Assembly: GCA_963966185.1 (NCBI GenBank)
Contig: CAWZYM010000147.1
Coordinates: 36,001 to 100,000, forward strand
Origin: Rhabditoides inermis
Taxonomy: Eukaryota > Nematoda > Chromadorea > Rhabditida > Rhabditidae
Length of the DNA: 64,000 bases
Reading direction: 5' to 3'
The notes under the pieces were generated by a model that was not told the origin of the DNA, made no database searches, and saw only the letters and a program-made list of their open reading frames with translations. Both the position numbers and the translations under genes were made by a program. Of the stretch, positions 1 to 9,783 are shown piece after piece. Each line of letters opens with the position of its first letter. Position 1 is the first letter of the stretch.

Positions 1-288
1 AGCCACGTTGGGCGGCATTAGAGCAATGCAAACACATCTATTAGTAATCACACTTCCACGTAAGTCGCATCTCCACCGGGAGGCGTCACAGACAACATGG
101 CTTCCCCGGAAATGAGCGGGAAATGCAATTGGATGAAAACCAAAACAAGACAAGACGTTTTTAAACTTGAGCCTAAAGACACGTGTACTCTAGTGAACGT
201 TATATCTAATAAAGACTAGTGTGACAACGTGCTACACCTATTACTACAGTAACCCTACAGTATCCCTACTCTATATACCGTATTGCAG
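1..288. other. Upstream intron or intergenic stretch of the PLP-enzyme gene
   Basis: No coding segment of the cysteine-synthase-like gene is convincing here. The last 50 bases are an ordinary nematode intron end (TATTGCAG at 281-288) with two TACAGTA-type motifs before it. The N-terminal exons, including the one with the PLP lysine, lie outside the window or are unrecognisable. Confidence 0.5.
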
Positions 289-1390
289 GTGCGCCGCGGT
301 ACTGTGGTGATCGAGGCGACCTCCGGTAACACGGGCGCCAGCGAGGCATACATGGCCAGACTCATCGGCGCGCGGTTCATTTGCGTGGTGAGTGGGAGTA
401 CGGTAGTGGCGGTGGGTCACACAATCACAGCAACTGCGACTATAATAGACTTTTTCAGATTTCGAACAAGCTCGAGCAGGCGAAACGCGACAACATTGCG
501 CAGTACGGGGCGGAGCTCGTACCGGTGAGTGGTACGGTAGAATACGGTAGTTTACTAGGGTTACGGTATTCTCACCCAACACTCCAGGTGCCTGGCTCCC
601 GTTGCAAGGAAGAGGCTCAGCGCATAGCCCGCGAGGAGAACGGGTTCTTCATGAATCAGTTCGGAAACGCCGACAGGGCCGAGGAGTTCCACGAGAGTGA
701 GTACGGTAGCAGGGTACTGTAGACACGGAAAGGTACTGTAAGATCGAGTAGTGCGATCGTTGTAGCAAAAGCGATGTATCAGTTCTACTCGGGATGTGCC
801 GAGCACACTATTGCTGATTCACCTTATAATTTCACATTTCCGTTAGCACTTTGCGAAAACTCTTTTTCTTTATCGCTAATATCGCTATTTATTACGGGAA
901 GTGTTATCGGCGGAAGTGTTTCTTAGAATTTATTAGAGATTATTTTGTTGCGTCTGTTCACTATGTGTTGGCTTCTATTCAATAATCGTTGAAGATCACA
1001 AACCAAGTTATAAGCGCCAGAGCCCATTTGTTCTTCGCCAGCGAAGCCTCATTGCTTCCGGTCTATCCCGTTTATAGCCTGGATGACACACACTCCTAAG
1101 CATAAGCGAGCACCATGCAGTTCAAAGATTCAGAAAACGTTAACTGAGAGATAGCCTTTGCGGGAAGTAGCTTATGCGATTCCGAGAAAACATGAGAGCA
1201 CATGAGATCAAACGGCTACACAGCATATTGGTAATCGTATGCTATGGATGCAAGTCGCGTCAGAACCTCGCAAACAACTACTATAACACGATTGCAGGCG
1301 GCTCTCACCACTTGGAGTCGTCGAATGTGATGCACGAGATAGTGAATGACCTGGGAATGGAGCCGGACTACTTCATCCACGCTGCAGGCA

Positions 1391-1432
<42 letters not shown>

Positions 1433-3913
1433 ACACAGAAAGAACAAGAACTCACTGGCAGATGAGAGTATATTGTATTCACACATACATCTGTGTAAGT
1501 GTTTACAACTGAAAAATGAGATGAGTATGACCGTGTTTGAGGAGGCACGATCTCGTCTGCCGCCCGCTACGCGATCCGCCACAATCTGGAGACGAGGATC
1601 GTTCTGGCAGACTCGCAATACTCACTCTTCTACGACTACGTCACGGGGGAGAAGTGAGTGGGGAAGCAAACCATGTAACTACAATCCGTGGTTTGGCAAC
1701 TCTCACATCGATAGTAAATGAAAACCAAAACAGCTAATACTTATCGTACTTTCTCATGCACATGACAACTCAATAGTAAATGAAAACGAATAACACAGCT
1801 AATACGTTCTCATGTGTCCACGTGTCTACCTTAAAGTGATTTTTTAAGTTCTAATCGTACTTGCTTAGGTTCACGTCGCACGATGGCCACGTGCACTGGC
1901 GCTCTCCGGGAGTGGCGGGCACTGGCTTCGGATACGACAAGAGCGTCGTCGAACTCGGAAGGACCACCAGCCTCGTGCGGCAGCTCATCGACATCGCCGT
2001 CAAGGTGCGCATGTTGTGTTGCCGCATAACATGTCAGTTATGAGCGCTCTCATTGCTAGCTCCTATTGTCAATAGTAGCACCCGCCACACTATGTCCCCA
2101 TCAACTGTGGGCGTCACAACATTCAAATATAGACATCAGCAGTGCATTACAACCAGCGCGGCAGCGCTGATTGGTTTGTGTTAAGAATAGTCACGCGCTA
2201 GAATGAGAATCGGCAAAAGGCGACTGAACGAAAGGTCCCTTAGAATCTTTGCGAGAACAATGTGATGCTGATAGATGTTATCGGGATGGTAGAAAATGGT
2301 TAAGTTTCGATTTTGGTAACGCTAGCTGTTGTAGGAAGCGAGATACGCGCGCGCTCCCTGAGGGGCAGGCAATCCCCCGTGTACGAATGGTTTTCTAGGG
2401 GGGGGGGGGGGGGTGGCGCGCACCGGCTGCCCCCAGCAGACAGGGAGTGCACAATCCGCACTGCCTGTGGATCGCACTGATATCGATCGCGTGCCCTGCC
2501 GTGTGCACAGTAGTGTTGTGGTTAGCTATTGCGCCCGTTGAGATACATGGCTTGAGTTCTGTTCCGGCTGGTGGCAAACTTTTGTACTATATGATTTTTC
2601 ATAGAAATGTCATTGGGATTGTAATTTTTCCTATCAGCATTACCTAAACTCTTTTTTTGCAAAATTTATACAATTTTGGACTCAACAAGATGGGTGAACT
2701 GTTGGATTTTTTTTTTAAAAAATGGTTTGTGGTTTATGTTAATGGAAATAGATTTATATGAAATCCAATAAAAGTACATTCATTATCTTTAAAAAGGACT
2801 TCCGTAAGAGAAGAGTTTGTGTTACCCAACGTAATGCAACAAAATCTCATGCATTTTATCAATCGAAATAGTACACAAACCTGCTCCAATAGTTCAACAA
2901 GATATATATAATCGATCAGATACCGAAATCGATTTGCCGACGTACAACATTTGCTTGCATTAGTGTTTATTGCAGAAAGAGCAGGTTTGTTTACTATTTC
3001 GATTGATAAAATGCATGAGCTTTTGTTGCATTGGAAGTCCTTTTTAAAGATGATCAGTACTGTGATATGAAATAGTTAGTAGTTATATTGTATGACTTAC
3101 TTTTCCAGATCCCGGACGTCGCTACAGCCGCGGCGATGCGTGTGCTGCGAGAGAGGGGAATCGGAGGAGGAGCCAGCACTGCTATGAACTTCATGGCAGC
3201 CCTGTGGAGGGCCACGCAGCATGAGTGAGTAGAACACCACTCCAAACTGCTTCCTTCGAAATGCATACTGTCGAACGAGACCAGGATAAGCTGTTATTTG
3301 AAGTAGTGTGAAGATGCGTGTTTGCAGGCCGACCGAGCCCCTCTCAATCGCCACTATCATGGGCGATCCTGCGTTCTTCTACGAAAAGACCTACTTCAAC
3401 GACACGCATATGGGTGAGTGGACAGGTGATCAAAAATCAATGAGTCAATCGTTTATCCGGAATAGTTGATGCTGTCAATCAACCAATCAATCAATCAATA
3501 ACAATCAATATATGTCTGTTGCAGACATTTCGTTCCGGCACCTGGGAGGGATGGCAGCTGTGGATTGCTGGATGGGGGTGATCGCGGACTCGATCGACCA
3601 TGGCACAGAGTTCTTCGTGCGCGGATCCACGGAGTGCGAGCATGTGAGTGGACAACATCTCTCTCTCTCCCTTCCTCTCCCTCTCCCTCTCTCTCCCCCC
3701 CCCTCTCTCTCTCCACATTACCTGATTCCATTCAGACCGACTTCTCTGGACCGCAGAGGATCCCGCGCACCCGCAAGGTCGGTTTCGCTGCGGAGAAAAA
3801 CGAAAAGAAGGTGAGTCAGCAAAAAGAGAACCTTGCCAACGTTTCTGTTTTAGGTGAAGCGATCAACGGGTCACTCCAAGGCCGGCCGGCATTCGAGGAG
3901 CAACCGACACTGA
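289..3913 (+). CDS. Cysteine-synthase-like PLP-dependent enzyme, 3' part (11 exons visible)
   Basis: This is a fold-type II PLP enzyme of the cysteine synthase / cystathionine beta-synthase group. Exons by splice signals and phase: 289-387, 459-524, 588-696, 1298-1393, 1542-1653, 1869-2004, 3109-3224, 3328-3413, 3525-3643, 3736-3810 and 3854-3913 (TGA). They join without a frame break into 357 residues. Visible motifs are TSGNTG (substrate loop, first exon) and GTGGTIS (phosphate-binding glycine loop, across the intron after 1393). The lysine that forms the Schiff base should lie upstream of the window. After the catalytic core come about 190 residues I cannot assign to a CBS domain, ending in a basic Lys/Arg/Ser/His tail. 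Family knowledge: such enzymes make or use cysteine, cyanide or sulfide in nematodes; the exact substrate is not readable. The last exons recur as a remnant near 62.0 kb. Exon 4 joins exon 3 as a Glu-Ser codon, as expected for the family. Confidence 0.85.
2398..2413 (+). repeat. 16-base poly-G run in an intron
   Basis: Sixteen consecutive G residues sit in the 1.1-kb intron 2005-3108. The run is a plausible G-quadruplex seed and a likely sequencing-length error site. Confidence 0.85.
2782..3054. mobile_element. Foldback MITE-like element in an intron
   Basis: Imperfect terminal inverted repeats of roughly 80-110 bp bound a short loop. The left arm starts TTAAAAAGGACTTCC and carries CTCATGCATTTTATCAATCG; the right arm is its reverse complement but lacks about 27 bp near its outer end. 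No coding capacity is seen. It shares its layout (AAAGGAC end, CAACAAAAnCnCATGCAT core, ACAAACCTGCTC inner end) with the elements at 7330-7709, 56400-56520 and 59152-59652. Confidence 0.75.
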
Positions 3914-4212
3914 AGAGGCTGAAGAGACTGCAGTAGGCAGCGTGTGACAAAGTGTACATAGTTGTTGGTCATAACTACGTGTTGTGTGGCAAGAAAGATT
4001 GAATAGTTTTGTTCCTGTGTGATATTTGCTCGTTGCGAGTGTAATGGGTTCCCTTTTTTTCCCCATTTCTTACCCTCGCGCTGCCAAACCCATTCCAGTT
4101 TTGTCCCTCTTTTTTCCCGGACTGTTAATGGAATGCGCGCTTTCCCTTTCATTCACCCATAAGAAGATGTGTTGTAATATGCCCTGGGGCGATGGTTTCA
4201 CCTGTGCGGGAG

Positions 4213-4222
4213 TGGTATAAGA
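4213..4222 (+). promoter_or_regulatory. TATA-like box of collagen copy 1
   Basis: GTGGTATAAGAGG lies about 40 bp before the collagen ATG at 4258. The same sequence precedes the second collagen gene (61612-61621, minus strand), so the core promoter was duplicated with the gene. Confidence 0.45.
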
Positions 4223-4257
4223 GGTGTGGTTGGCTCTGCTATCCATCCACTCTCGCA

Positions 4258-5242
4258 ATGAGCCGTGCATTTGTCGGACTCGTGTCTTCTGGCTGCGGCC
4301 TCGTCATTCTTTCTTCTCTCGTTTTCCTCGCCAATGTTGCACTCGATGCCAGCTCTTTCCTGGAGCAACAGAAGGCCGAAATGGCCGAGTTCAAGGTAGG
4401 ATTTCTCTCCTTCTCTCTCTCTCTCTCTCTTCACTTCTCTCTTTCAGGAGTATGCTGACATGGCTTGGACTGAGATGATGCTCGTCAACTCTGTTTCCCG
4501 CCACTCGCGCTCTGCTGGCTTCTCGCTTCACAAGACCCGTCGTCATCAGAAGAGGTCGGATTCTGGATCGTGCAACTGCGGGGAGCAGCCTAACAACTGT
4601 TCCCCTGGACCTGCCGGAGCTCCCGGAGAGAAGGGACAGGATGGAGAGAACGGAGCCCCCGGACAGCCTGGACAGCCCGGAAACGCCGGAACTGCCCTCG
4701 CCACTCAGAAGGAACAGCAGGAGTGTATCAAGTGTGAGGCTGGACCCGCGGGACCTCCAGGACCTCCCGGACCCGCTGGACCCGCCGGAGACAACGGTAA
4801 CGATGGACAGCCCGGACAGCCCGGACAGGACGGACAGCCTGGATTGGACGGACCCGCTGGAGACAAGGGAGAGACTGGACAGCCCGGAGAGGCCGGACCC
4901 GCCGGACAGCCTGGACAGAACGGAACGCGCGGATTGGGCGCCCCCGGACCTACTGGACCCGCCGGACCCACCGGACCCGCTGGAGCCCCGGGCGCCCCTG
5001 GAGAGGACGGAGCTGACGGAGAGGAGGGACCTGCTGGAGAGGAGGGACCGTCTGGACAGGCTGGAGAGCCGGGAGCGGACGGAGGCCCGGGGGCGGCGGG
5101 AGAGGCGGGGGCTCCGGGCAGCGACGCGGCGTACTGTCCGTGCCCCGCCCGCACCTCGGATCTGCCAGTGGAGACTCAGCCCCAGACTGGCGGATACAAC
5201 AAGAGGAGACTGCGCAAGGTCGCCAAGGCAGCCCGCGCATAG
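4258..5242 (+). CDS. Nematode cuticle collagen, copy 1 (intact)
   Basis: Two exons, 4258-4395 and 4448-5242 (TAG), give 310 residues. The protein has the nematode cuticle-collagen plan: an N-terminal hydrophobic segment at about residues 8-30 (type II membrane anchor or signal), a conserved block with EYADMAWTEMM spanning the intron, a basic processing region (KTRRHQKR, suited to a furin/BLI-4-type protease), a Cys cluster CNCGEQPNNC, an interrupted Gly-X-Y domain, a CIKC break, a long Gly-X-Y domain rich in GPAGPP and GQPG, and a C-terminal CPCP plus a basic tail. Such proteins are secreted by the hypodermis and cross-linked into cuticle. The gene lies 345 bp after the PLP-enzyme stop on the same strand. 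Copy 2 (60567-61575) differs at a handful of residues, and a third, truncated copy is part of the fusion locus at 17.8-18.3 kb. Confidence 0.93.
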
Positions 5243-5900
5243 AACGGACCAAACAGTGTTTGTGAACAACTGGAATCAGCATGTATGTATGTATGTATGT
5301 ATGTATGTGTATAAAGAGTACTTCATCACTTGTATCTACTACACTTAGAAAGGGCGTTCTCTCCCTTGAGAGAGTTTAGGGCGAGATGGTCCCACCTAAG
5401 GGCACGTGTTCTATCTATAAGTTAGCATTCTCCATTTTCAAACAAAAAAACATAGATCAAATATAATCGGGAATCGGCGACCATTCAAATACGTATTCAA
5501 CAATAATTTTGTGTGTACGTGATGTCATGATGAAGAGAAACTATCATGAAAGCATTTTCAATCTGACTCTCAACTAAACTCTTTCCCTTTTACACTTAGC
5601 ACTGTATTGCGCACTATTGGGTGAATTGAGGGCGGCGCGCAGCGCCGCCCGTTTGTCTTGATCTTTGACGCGCGCAGCGCGCCACCCCCAAGGTATACTC
5701 AATTTCCTCTATCCCAATACGATATACTCCATAGTATGTGTTTTTTTGTTAGAATATCATTTGACAAGACTTATGAGTATGATACAAGAAATAAATATCG
5801 GTTGCGGCTTCCAAAATATCCAAAACAACTTTTCGCTCATTCTGCCACTAAACGTGTTTACGACGACGACGACGACGACGGTGTGCATCACGTAAGCCCC
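5243..5900 (+). other. Collagen 3' flank with microsatellite and GC hairpins
   Basis: A (GTAT)n microsatellite occupies 5281-5308, just after the stop codon. Near-palindromic GC hairpins (GGGCGGCGCGCAGCGCCGCCC, then GCGCGCAGCGCGC) lie at 5628-5683, and an (ACG)7 run at 5860-5880. The stretch 5300-5620 has a diverged counterpart at 59.78-60.10 kb beside collagen copy 2, so it belongs to the older duplication. No gene is seen. Confidence 0.6.
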
Positions 5901-5959
5901 GCCCACTGCACTCTGCGCTCATTGGTCGCTCTGCTCACTGTCTGTGCAATCTGATTGGT

Positions 5960-6165
5960 CGAACGCTCATGCCCCGCCTCTCGCTCAGCCACTCTCACAT
6001 CCCGGCCTCTTGGCTCTCTCACGAGCGTACGCTCTCTGCGCGCTCTCTCTTCTTCCAGCCGAGCATGCCCCGCTTTTCGATCAGCCACTCTCTTCTCTCT
6101 CTCTGACCTCTGATTCTCTCACTTGCGCACGCTCTCTGCGCGCTCTCTCTTTCTCGTGCGAGCCA
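5960..6165 (+). repeat. Two-unit tandem repeat of about 100 bp
   Basis: Two diverged units each begin with a CATGCCCCGC segment and end with CGCTCTCTGCGCGCTCTCTC: about 5965-6060 and 6061-6160. The mirror copy is at about 16858-17063. Confidence 0.6.
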
Positions 6166-6499
6166 GAATGGGCAGCCGGCCTGAAATCAAATGGATCGAT
6201 CGGTGAGGAGAGGGCCAGTGAGAGCGCTCGGCAGTTAAAGAACGTGCGAATAGGAGAGGAGCAGAGCAGTGCGGGTGAGGCTGCTTTGATCTCTGTGCCA
6301 CAACTTCCCAATTTTAACAGTAATTCTACCATTAACATAATATAATAAGGAAGATCAGTTTAACGCACTCGGCTCTGCAATTACAATTCATGACCGAGGT
6401 TTCAGTGGCTCAAAATCTAATGTACGTATGTGCATACATAAATGATTCCAAAAGCAACATTCGAATTCATTTACAAACATTCGCAAAACATTCGCAAAA

Positions 6500-6583
6500 C
6501 AAACTGGCAGATATGCAGATCGAACGCGCCTGGTTAGTACCAGTACGCCCTCACCCTACCACTTGAGCTATTCCACATCATGA
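6500..6583 (-). mobile_element. tRNA-derived SINE head, minus strand
   Basis: Read on the minus strand, AATAGCTCAAGTGGTAGGG resembles a Pol III A box and GCGTTCGATCTGC resembles a B box at tRNA-like spacing. It does not fold convincingly as a functional tRNA. It lies head-to-head with another tRNA-like unit 20 bp away. The mirror copy is 16440-16523 (+). Confidence 0.55.
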
Positions 6584-6602
6584 TGAAACTTCTTTGAGAA
6601 TA

Positions 6603-6672
6603 TGGGGTGGCTAGCGCAGTGGATGTGCGCGCATCATGCTGAAGGTCTCGAGTTCAATTCTCTCGGCGGCCA
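6603..6672 (+). mobile_element. tRNA-derived SINE head, plus strand
   Basis: GGCTAGCGCAGTGGATG fits an A box, and CGAGTTCAATTCTC, about 30 bp further on, fits a B box. Closely related sequence (GGTAGCGCAGTGGATGTG) starts an insertion in the right-hand copy at about 54090 (minus strand), which supports a dispersed SINE family. The mirror copy is 16351-16420 (-). Confidence 0.6.
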
Positions 6673-7329
6673 ATGATGTACCGCTAGTCACGGTGGAGTG
6701 ACGACCACCTTCATAACTTTCGTGAGCCTCTAGTCAGAAGTCTGTGACGTCATCTGATCCAAATTCATTGCATCAATCGATGGACCCCATGTAAGCAGCT
6801 AGCGATTTGTACTCGAGAGCCTTAGGTGGTCCCCTTATTGGCTAGGTCGACGGTTGTATAACTTGAAACTGCTGATAAACAAACTTTTAACGGTACATGC
6901 ACTCGCGATATGACATGATAACTAGTGAAGAATAGCTAGTTTACTCGTAGTAGAATTTCATTTCGACTAGCTAGTAACTTGCTAGGTAATGGAACTTAGG
7001 AGATGAAGGGAAGAAGAGAGAAATTTGTAACGTGTGTAGCGCGCGTCAATGAGCGACCGGCAGGCGCGTGAGGTTTCTAATTCACATACATTCGTTATAT
7101 AACACAACATTGTTCGGCAACACATGATCTATCAGTTTCAAAAAAGCGGGAATCACAGAAACTATTTTATAATTTCAAACCAGTGAATATTACTATGTAG
7201 TATTGTTGTATAAGTTATTTGTATTTTCAATCATGACATTCTGACTAGTGAGTTTGTAATATGTATATTTTATTTTCGTAATTCACCAATGTGAAAAAAA
7301 TTTCTTCGAAATTTGAGAAAAGGACGTCC
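6673..7329. other. AT-rich non-coding spacer
   Basis: No ORF or RNA gene is supported. It may include the body of the preceding SINE. Confidence 0.4.
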
Positions 7330-7709
7330 ATTCTCTTTCGAAAAGTACGTAAGTAAAGAGAAGAGGTTTGTCTGGATCTGATTCAACAAAAGCACATGCA
7401 TAAAATCTCTTTGCAGCTGACTAAAATATCAAAACAAACCTGCTCTTTCGAATTTATGAAATTAGAACATAAATATTATGCATTATAATAATTTATTTGT
7501 AGTGAATTAAAATGAAAATTTGGCCTATTTCACAGTCACCTTACATTATATATTTTGATAATGTTTAAAAACACATTTTAGAGTGATTCGAAAGAGCAGG
7601 TTTGTTTTGATATTTTAGTCAGCTGCAAAGAGATTTTATGCATGTGCTTTTGTTGAATCAGATCCAGACAAACCTCTTCTCTTTACTTACGTACTTTTCG
7701 AAAGAGAAT
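7330..7709. mobile_element. Foldback MITE-like element with 124-bp perfect inverted repeats
   Basis: The terminal repeats 7330-7453 and 7586-7709 are exact reverse complements, with a 132-bp AT-rich loop. The ends read ATTCTCTTTCGAAAAGTACG. It has no coding capacity. The mirror copy in arm A' is 15314-15693. Confidence 0.85.
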
Positions 7710-7747
7710 CTGGTGATTACTTATCACAAGGGACAATGCGCGGGCTC

Positions 7748-7894
7748 CATAGAGAGAATGAGAGAGTAAGAGAGAGAGAGAGAGCGAGAGAGAGAGAGAG
7801 AGCGCGCGAGAGCGAGAGCGAGAGCGAAAGCGAGAGCGAAAGCGAGAGCGAGAGCGAAAGCAAGAGCGAGAGCGAGAGCGAGAGCGAGAGCGAG

Positions 7895-7950
<56 letters not shown>

Positions 7951-8018
7951 AGAGGGAGGGAGAGAGAGGGGGGAGGGAGAGGGAGAGGGAGAGAGTGAGA
8001 GAGAGAGAGAGAGAGATA
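7748..8018 (+). repeat. GA / GAGAGC purine satellite
   Basis: About 270 bp of (GA)n mixed with GAGAGC and GAAAGC hexamers, almost pure purine on the plus strand. The mirror copy (about 14997-15275) has a different length, as expected for replication slippage. The following TAAACGCATTaAGGACTGTCTACGG block matches 56204-56228 (minus) in the right-hand copy. Confidence 0.85.
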
Positions 8019-8653
8019 AACGCATTAAGGACTGTCTACGGTTTCTTCGCTGTTTTGGGGCCATTGTTCAAACTACTGTATCTTAATAACAATAATTTAT
8101 TGCAGAATGATATCCGCGTCACACAAAAATATGAGCAATCAAAGATATATGAGAAAGATTATGACGAATCTCCAAGAAAAAAGTCCAAAACAATTGACTA
8201 CTACACAATTCACGTTTCATCGTAGATAGGGGAATGCTTTCATCCAGCCCGCGGGAGGGACAGGAGCGATTAAGGAAATTACTTGCGAAGCCGCGAGGCT
8301 TGCACTAGACAAGAGCATCCATATCACAACAAATCACGTGTAGAATGCGAATAAAAGGGAATATAAATTTATTTGAAGGGAGGGGAAGGGAAAAATTATA
8401 TACAGTGCCATAGTGGGTGGGCGTCTATAATTGTGTGTGGGTCTGGTCCTGGTGGGCTCATACGCTCATAGATGTGGCAGGGAGAGAGTGTGTGCGGGAA
8501 CACTTGTGTGGGAATCAAGTTCTATCGAAAATCGGCGGAACGAAACCATTGTCACGTGTGAACACAGAGGGGAGGAAATGTACGAATGAAATGATCGTGG
8601 ACTGGACAGATACTTTTGTTTAGCTATATTTTTAGAGTATTTTTGATGTGGTG

Positions 8654-9175
8654 TGAGAGGTTTTGCGAAACACGAAAGAAGAGGGGACTCGCAACTCGAT
8701 CGATGGCGGCAATTTGCGGCCGGACATTGTGTTGTCGAGAGAGAGTGAAAAGCAAGTGGTGATTTTGGATGTGCGCGTTTCATTCGGAAATGGAATCGCC
8801 TCATTCGAACGCGCCGCGACTGATAAGATCGAGAAATACACGGCTATTACTGAAACGTACAAGGCATTGGGATACACTGTGTCCCTCCATCCATTCCTGG
8901 TCAGCTCTCTTGGAGACTACTGGAAAGAGAATGATGAAGCGATGAAATCACTGGGAATACCCAAGTCAGAATGGAGTGAGATCATCTCTCGGATCCAGGG
9001 AGAGACACTCGAATACTCGAAAGCAATCTACTACATGCATACAATGGGGAAGGCGTATTCACCCAAATATGGAAAGAACCGACCCGAAAAAGCATTGAAG
9101 ATGATCGTTCGATACAAACAGTACTATGCCCGCCGGGCGGAAGAGAGAGAAAACGACAACATGCAAAGGCAATGA
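8654..9175 (+). pseudogene. 5'-truncated non-LTR retrotransposon, restriction-like endonuclease end
   Basis: An open frame of about 170 codons ends at 9175. It contains RPDIVL, then VVILDVRVSFGNG about 17 residues later, then an alpha-helical DKIEKYTAITETYKALGY segment. That is the PD...D layout of the C-terminal restriction-like endonuclease of R2/R4/NeSL-type elements, which cut the target for target-primed reverse transcription. No reverse transcriptase precedes it, and an in-frame TGA lies at 8654, so it is a dead 3' fragment. A 3' UTR-like stretch follows to about 9450 with AATAAA. The reading rests on motif order only. Confidence 0.6.
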
Positions 9176-9783
9176 GAGAGAATCACATTTGATCTACCAA
9201 CATCTGTACTCGCGTAGGGCCGTCTCTCACCCCGTGACATGGGGAGAAAGAGAGCGGTCCGAGAGAGCGCGATACAGCCGGCTGCCCCGTTCGCCCCGAC
9301 GCTTCAAGGCTGCTGCGACCAAGCGACTTCTGCCGAGGGACCGTCGACGGGAGCGGCCGGACCTCCACACCCAACCCGCACCCCGCACCATGCACAACAT
9401 CAACACCTCCCCCCAACCATTGAGATTGATAATAAATCTCTTTTATAGACATACCGGATTCGAAAAGAAAAAGTTTTTGTTGGAAAAGGGAACGTATGTG
9501 CGGCGGGTAAGTGGCCCATTTCGTTTAGCGAACAACAAAGGGAACAAACTGCGCGAATAATAATAATATTTATTAATTGCACAAGGTGTTACATTCAGTA
9601 CAATTATTTGAGGCATTCGAAGGCTAGATAGCACTTATACGAGGCAGAAGGTTAATGAAAATTAACAATGTAGTAACAGTTCATGTTAGAGAGGCAGGGG
9701 GAGGCAGAGGCTTCAAAAGTGACAGAGGCTTCAAAGGAATTTCCTATGGGAGTACAATAGAAAATGAGTAACGATGTGACTCT

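Larger units (their letters stand above)
4722..9539 (+). repeat. Palindrome 1, left arm (A)
   Basis: This block recurs in reverse complement at 13476-18301 with very few differences outside the (GA)n tract. One example is a single Lys/Glu codon change in the retroelement fragment. It starts inside collagen exon 2 at AG|TGTATC and ends at CGAACAACAAA. It contains the 3' two thirds of collagen, tRNA-like SINE heads, a foldback MITE, a GA-rich satellite and a retroelement 3' end. Confidence 0.95.

Noticed and set aside
4391..5269. 292-codon minus-strand frame opposite collagen (and its 300-codon twin at 60540-61442)
   Set aside because: Antisense shadow of Gly-X-Y codons. The Ser/Arg/Gly repetition follows directly from GGA/CCN codons on the coding strand.
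7717..8064. Ser-Leu and Arg-Glu repeat frames on both strands
   Set aside because: Microsatellite translation of (GA)n/(CT)n; they appear wherever such tracts occur.
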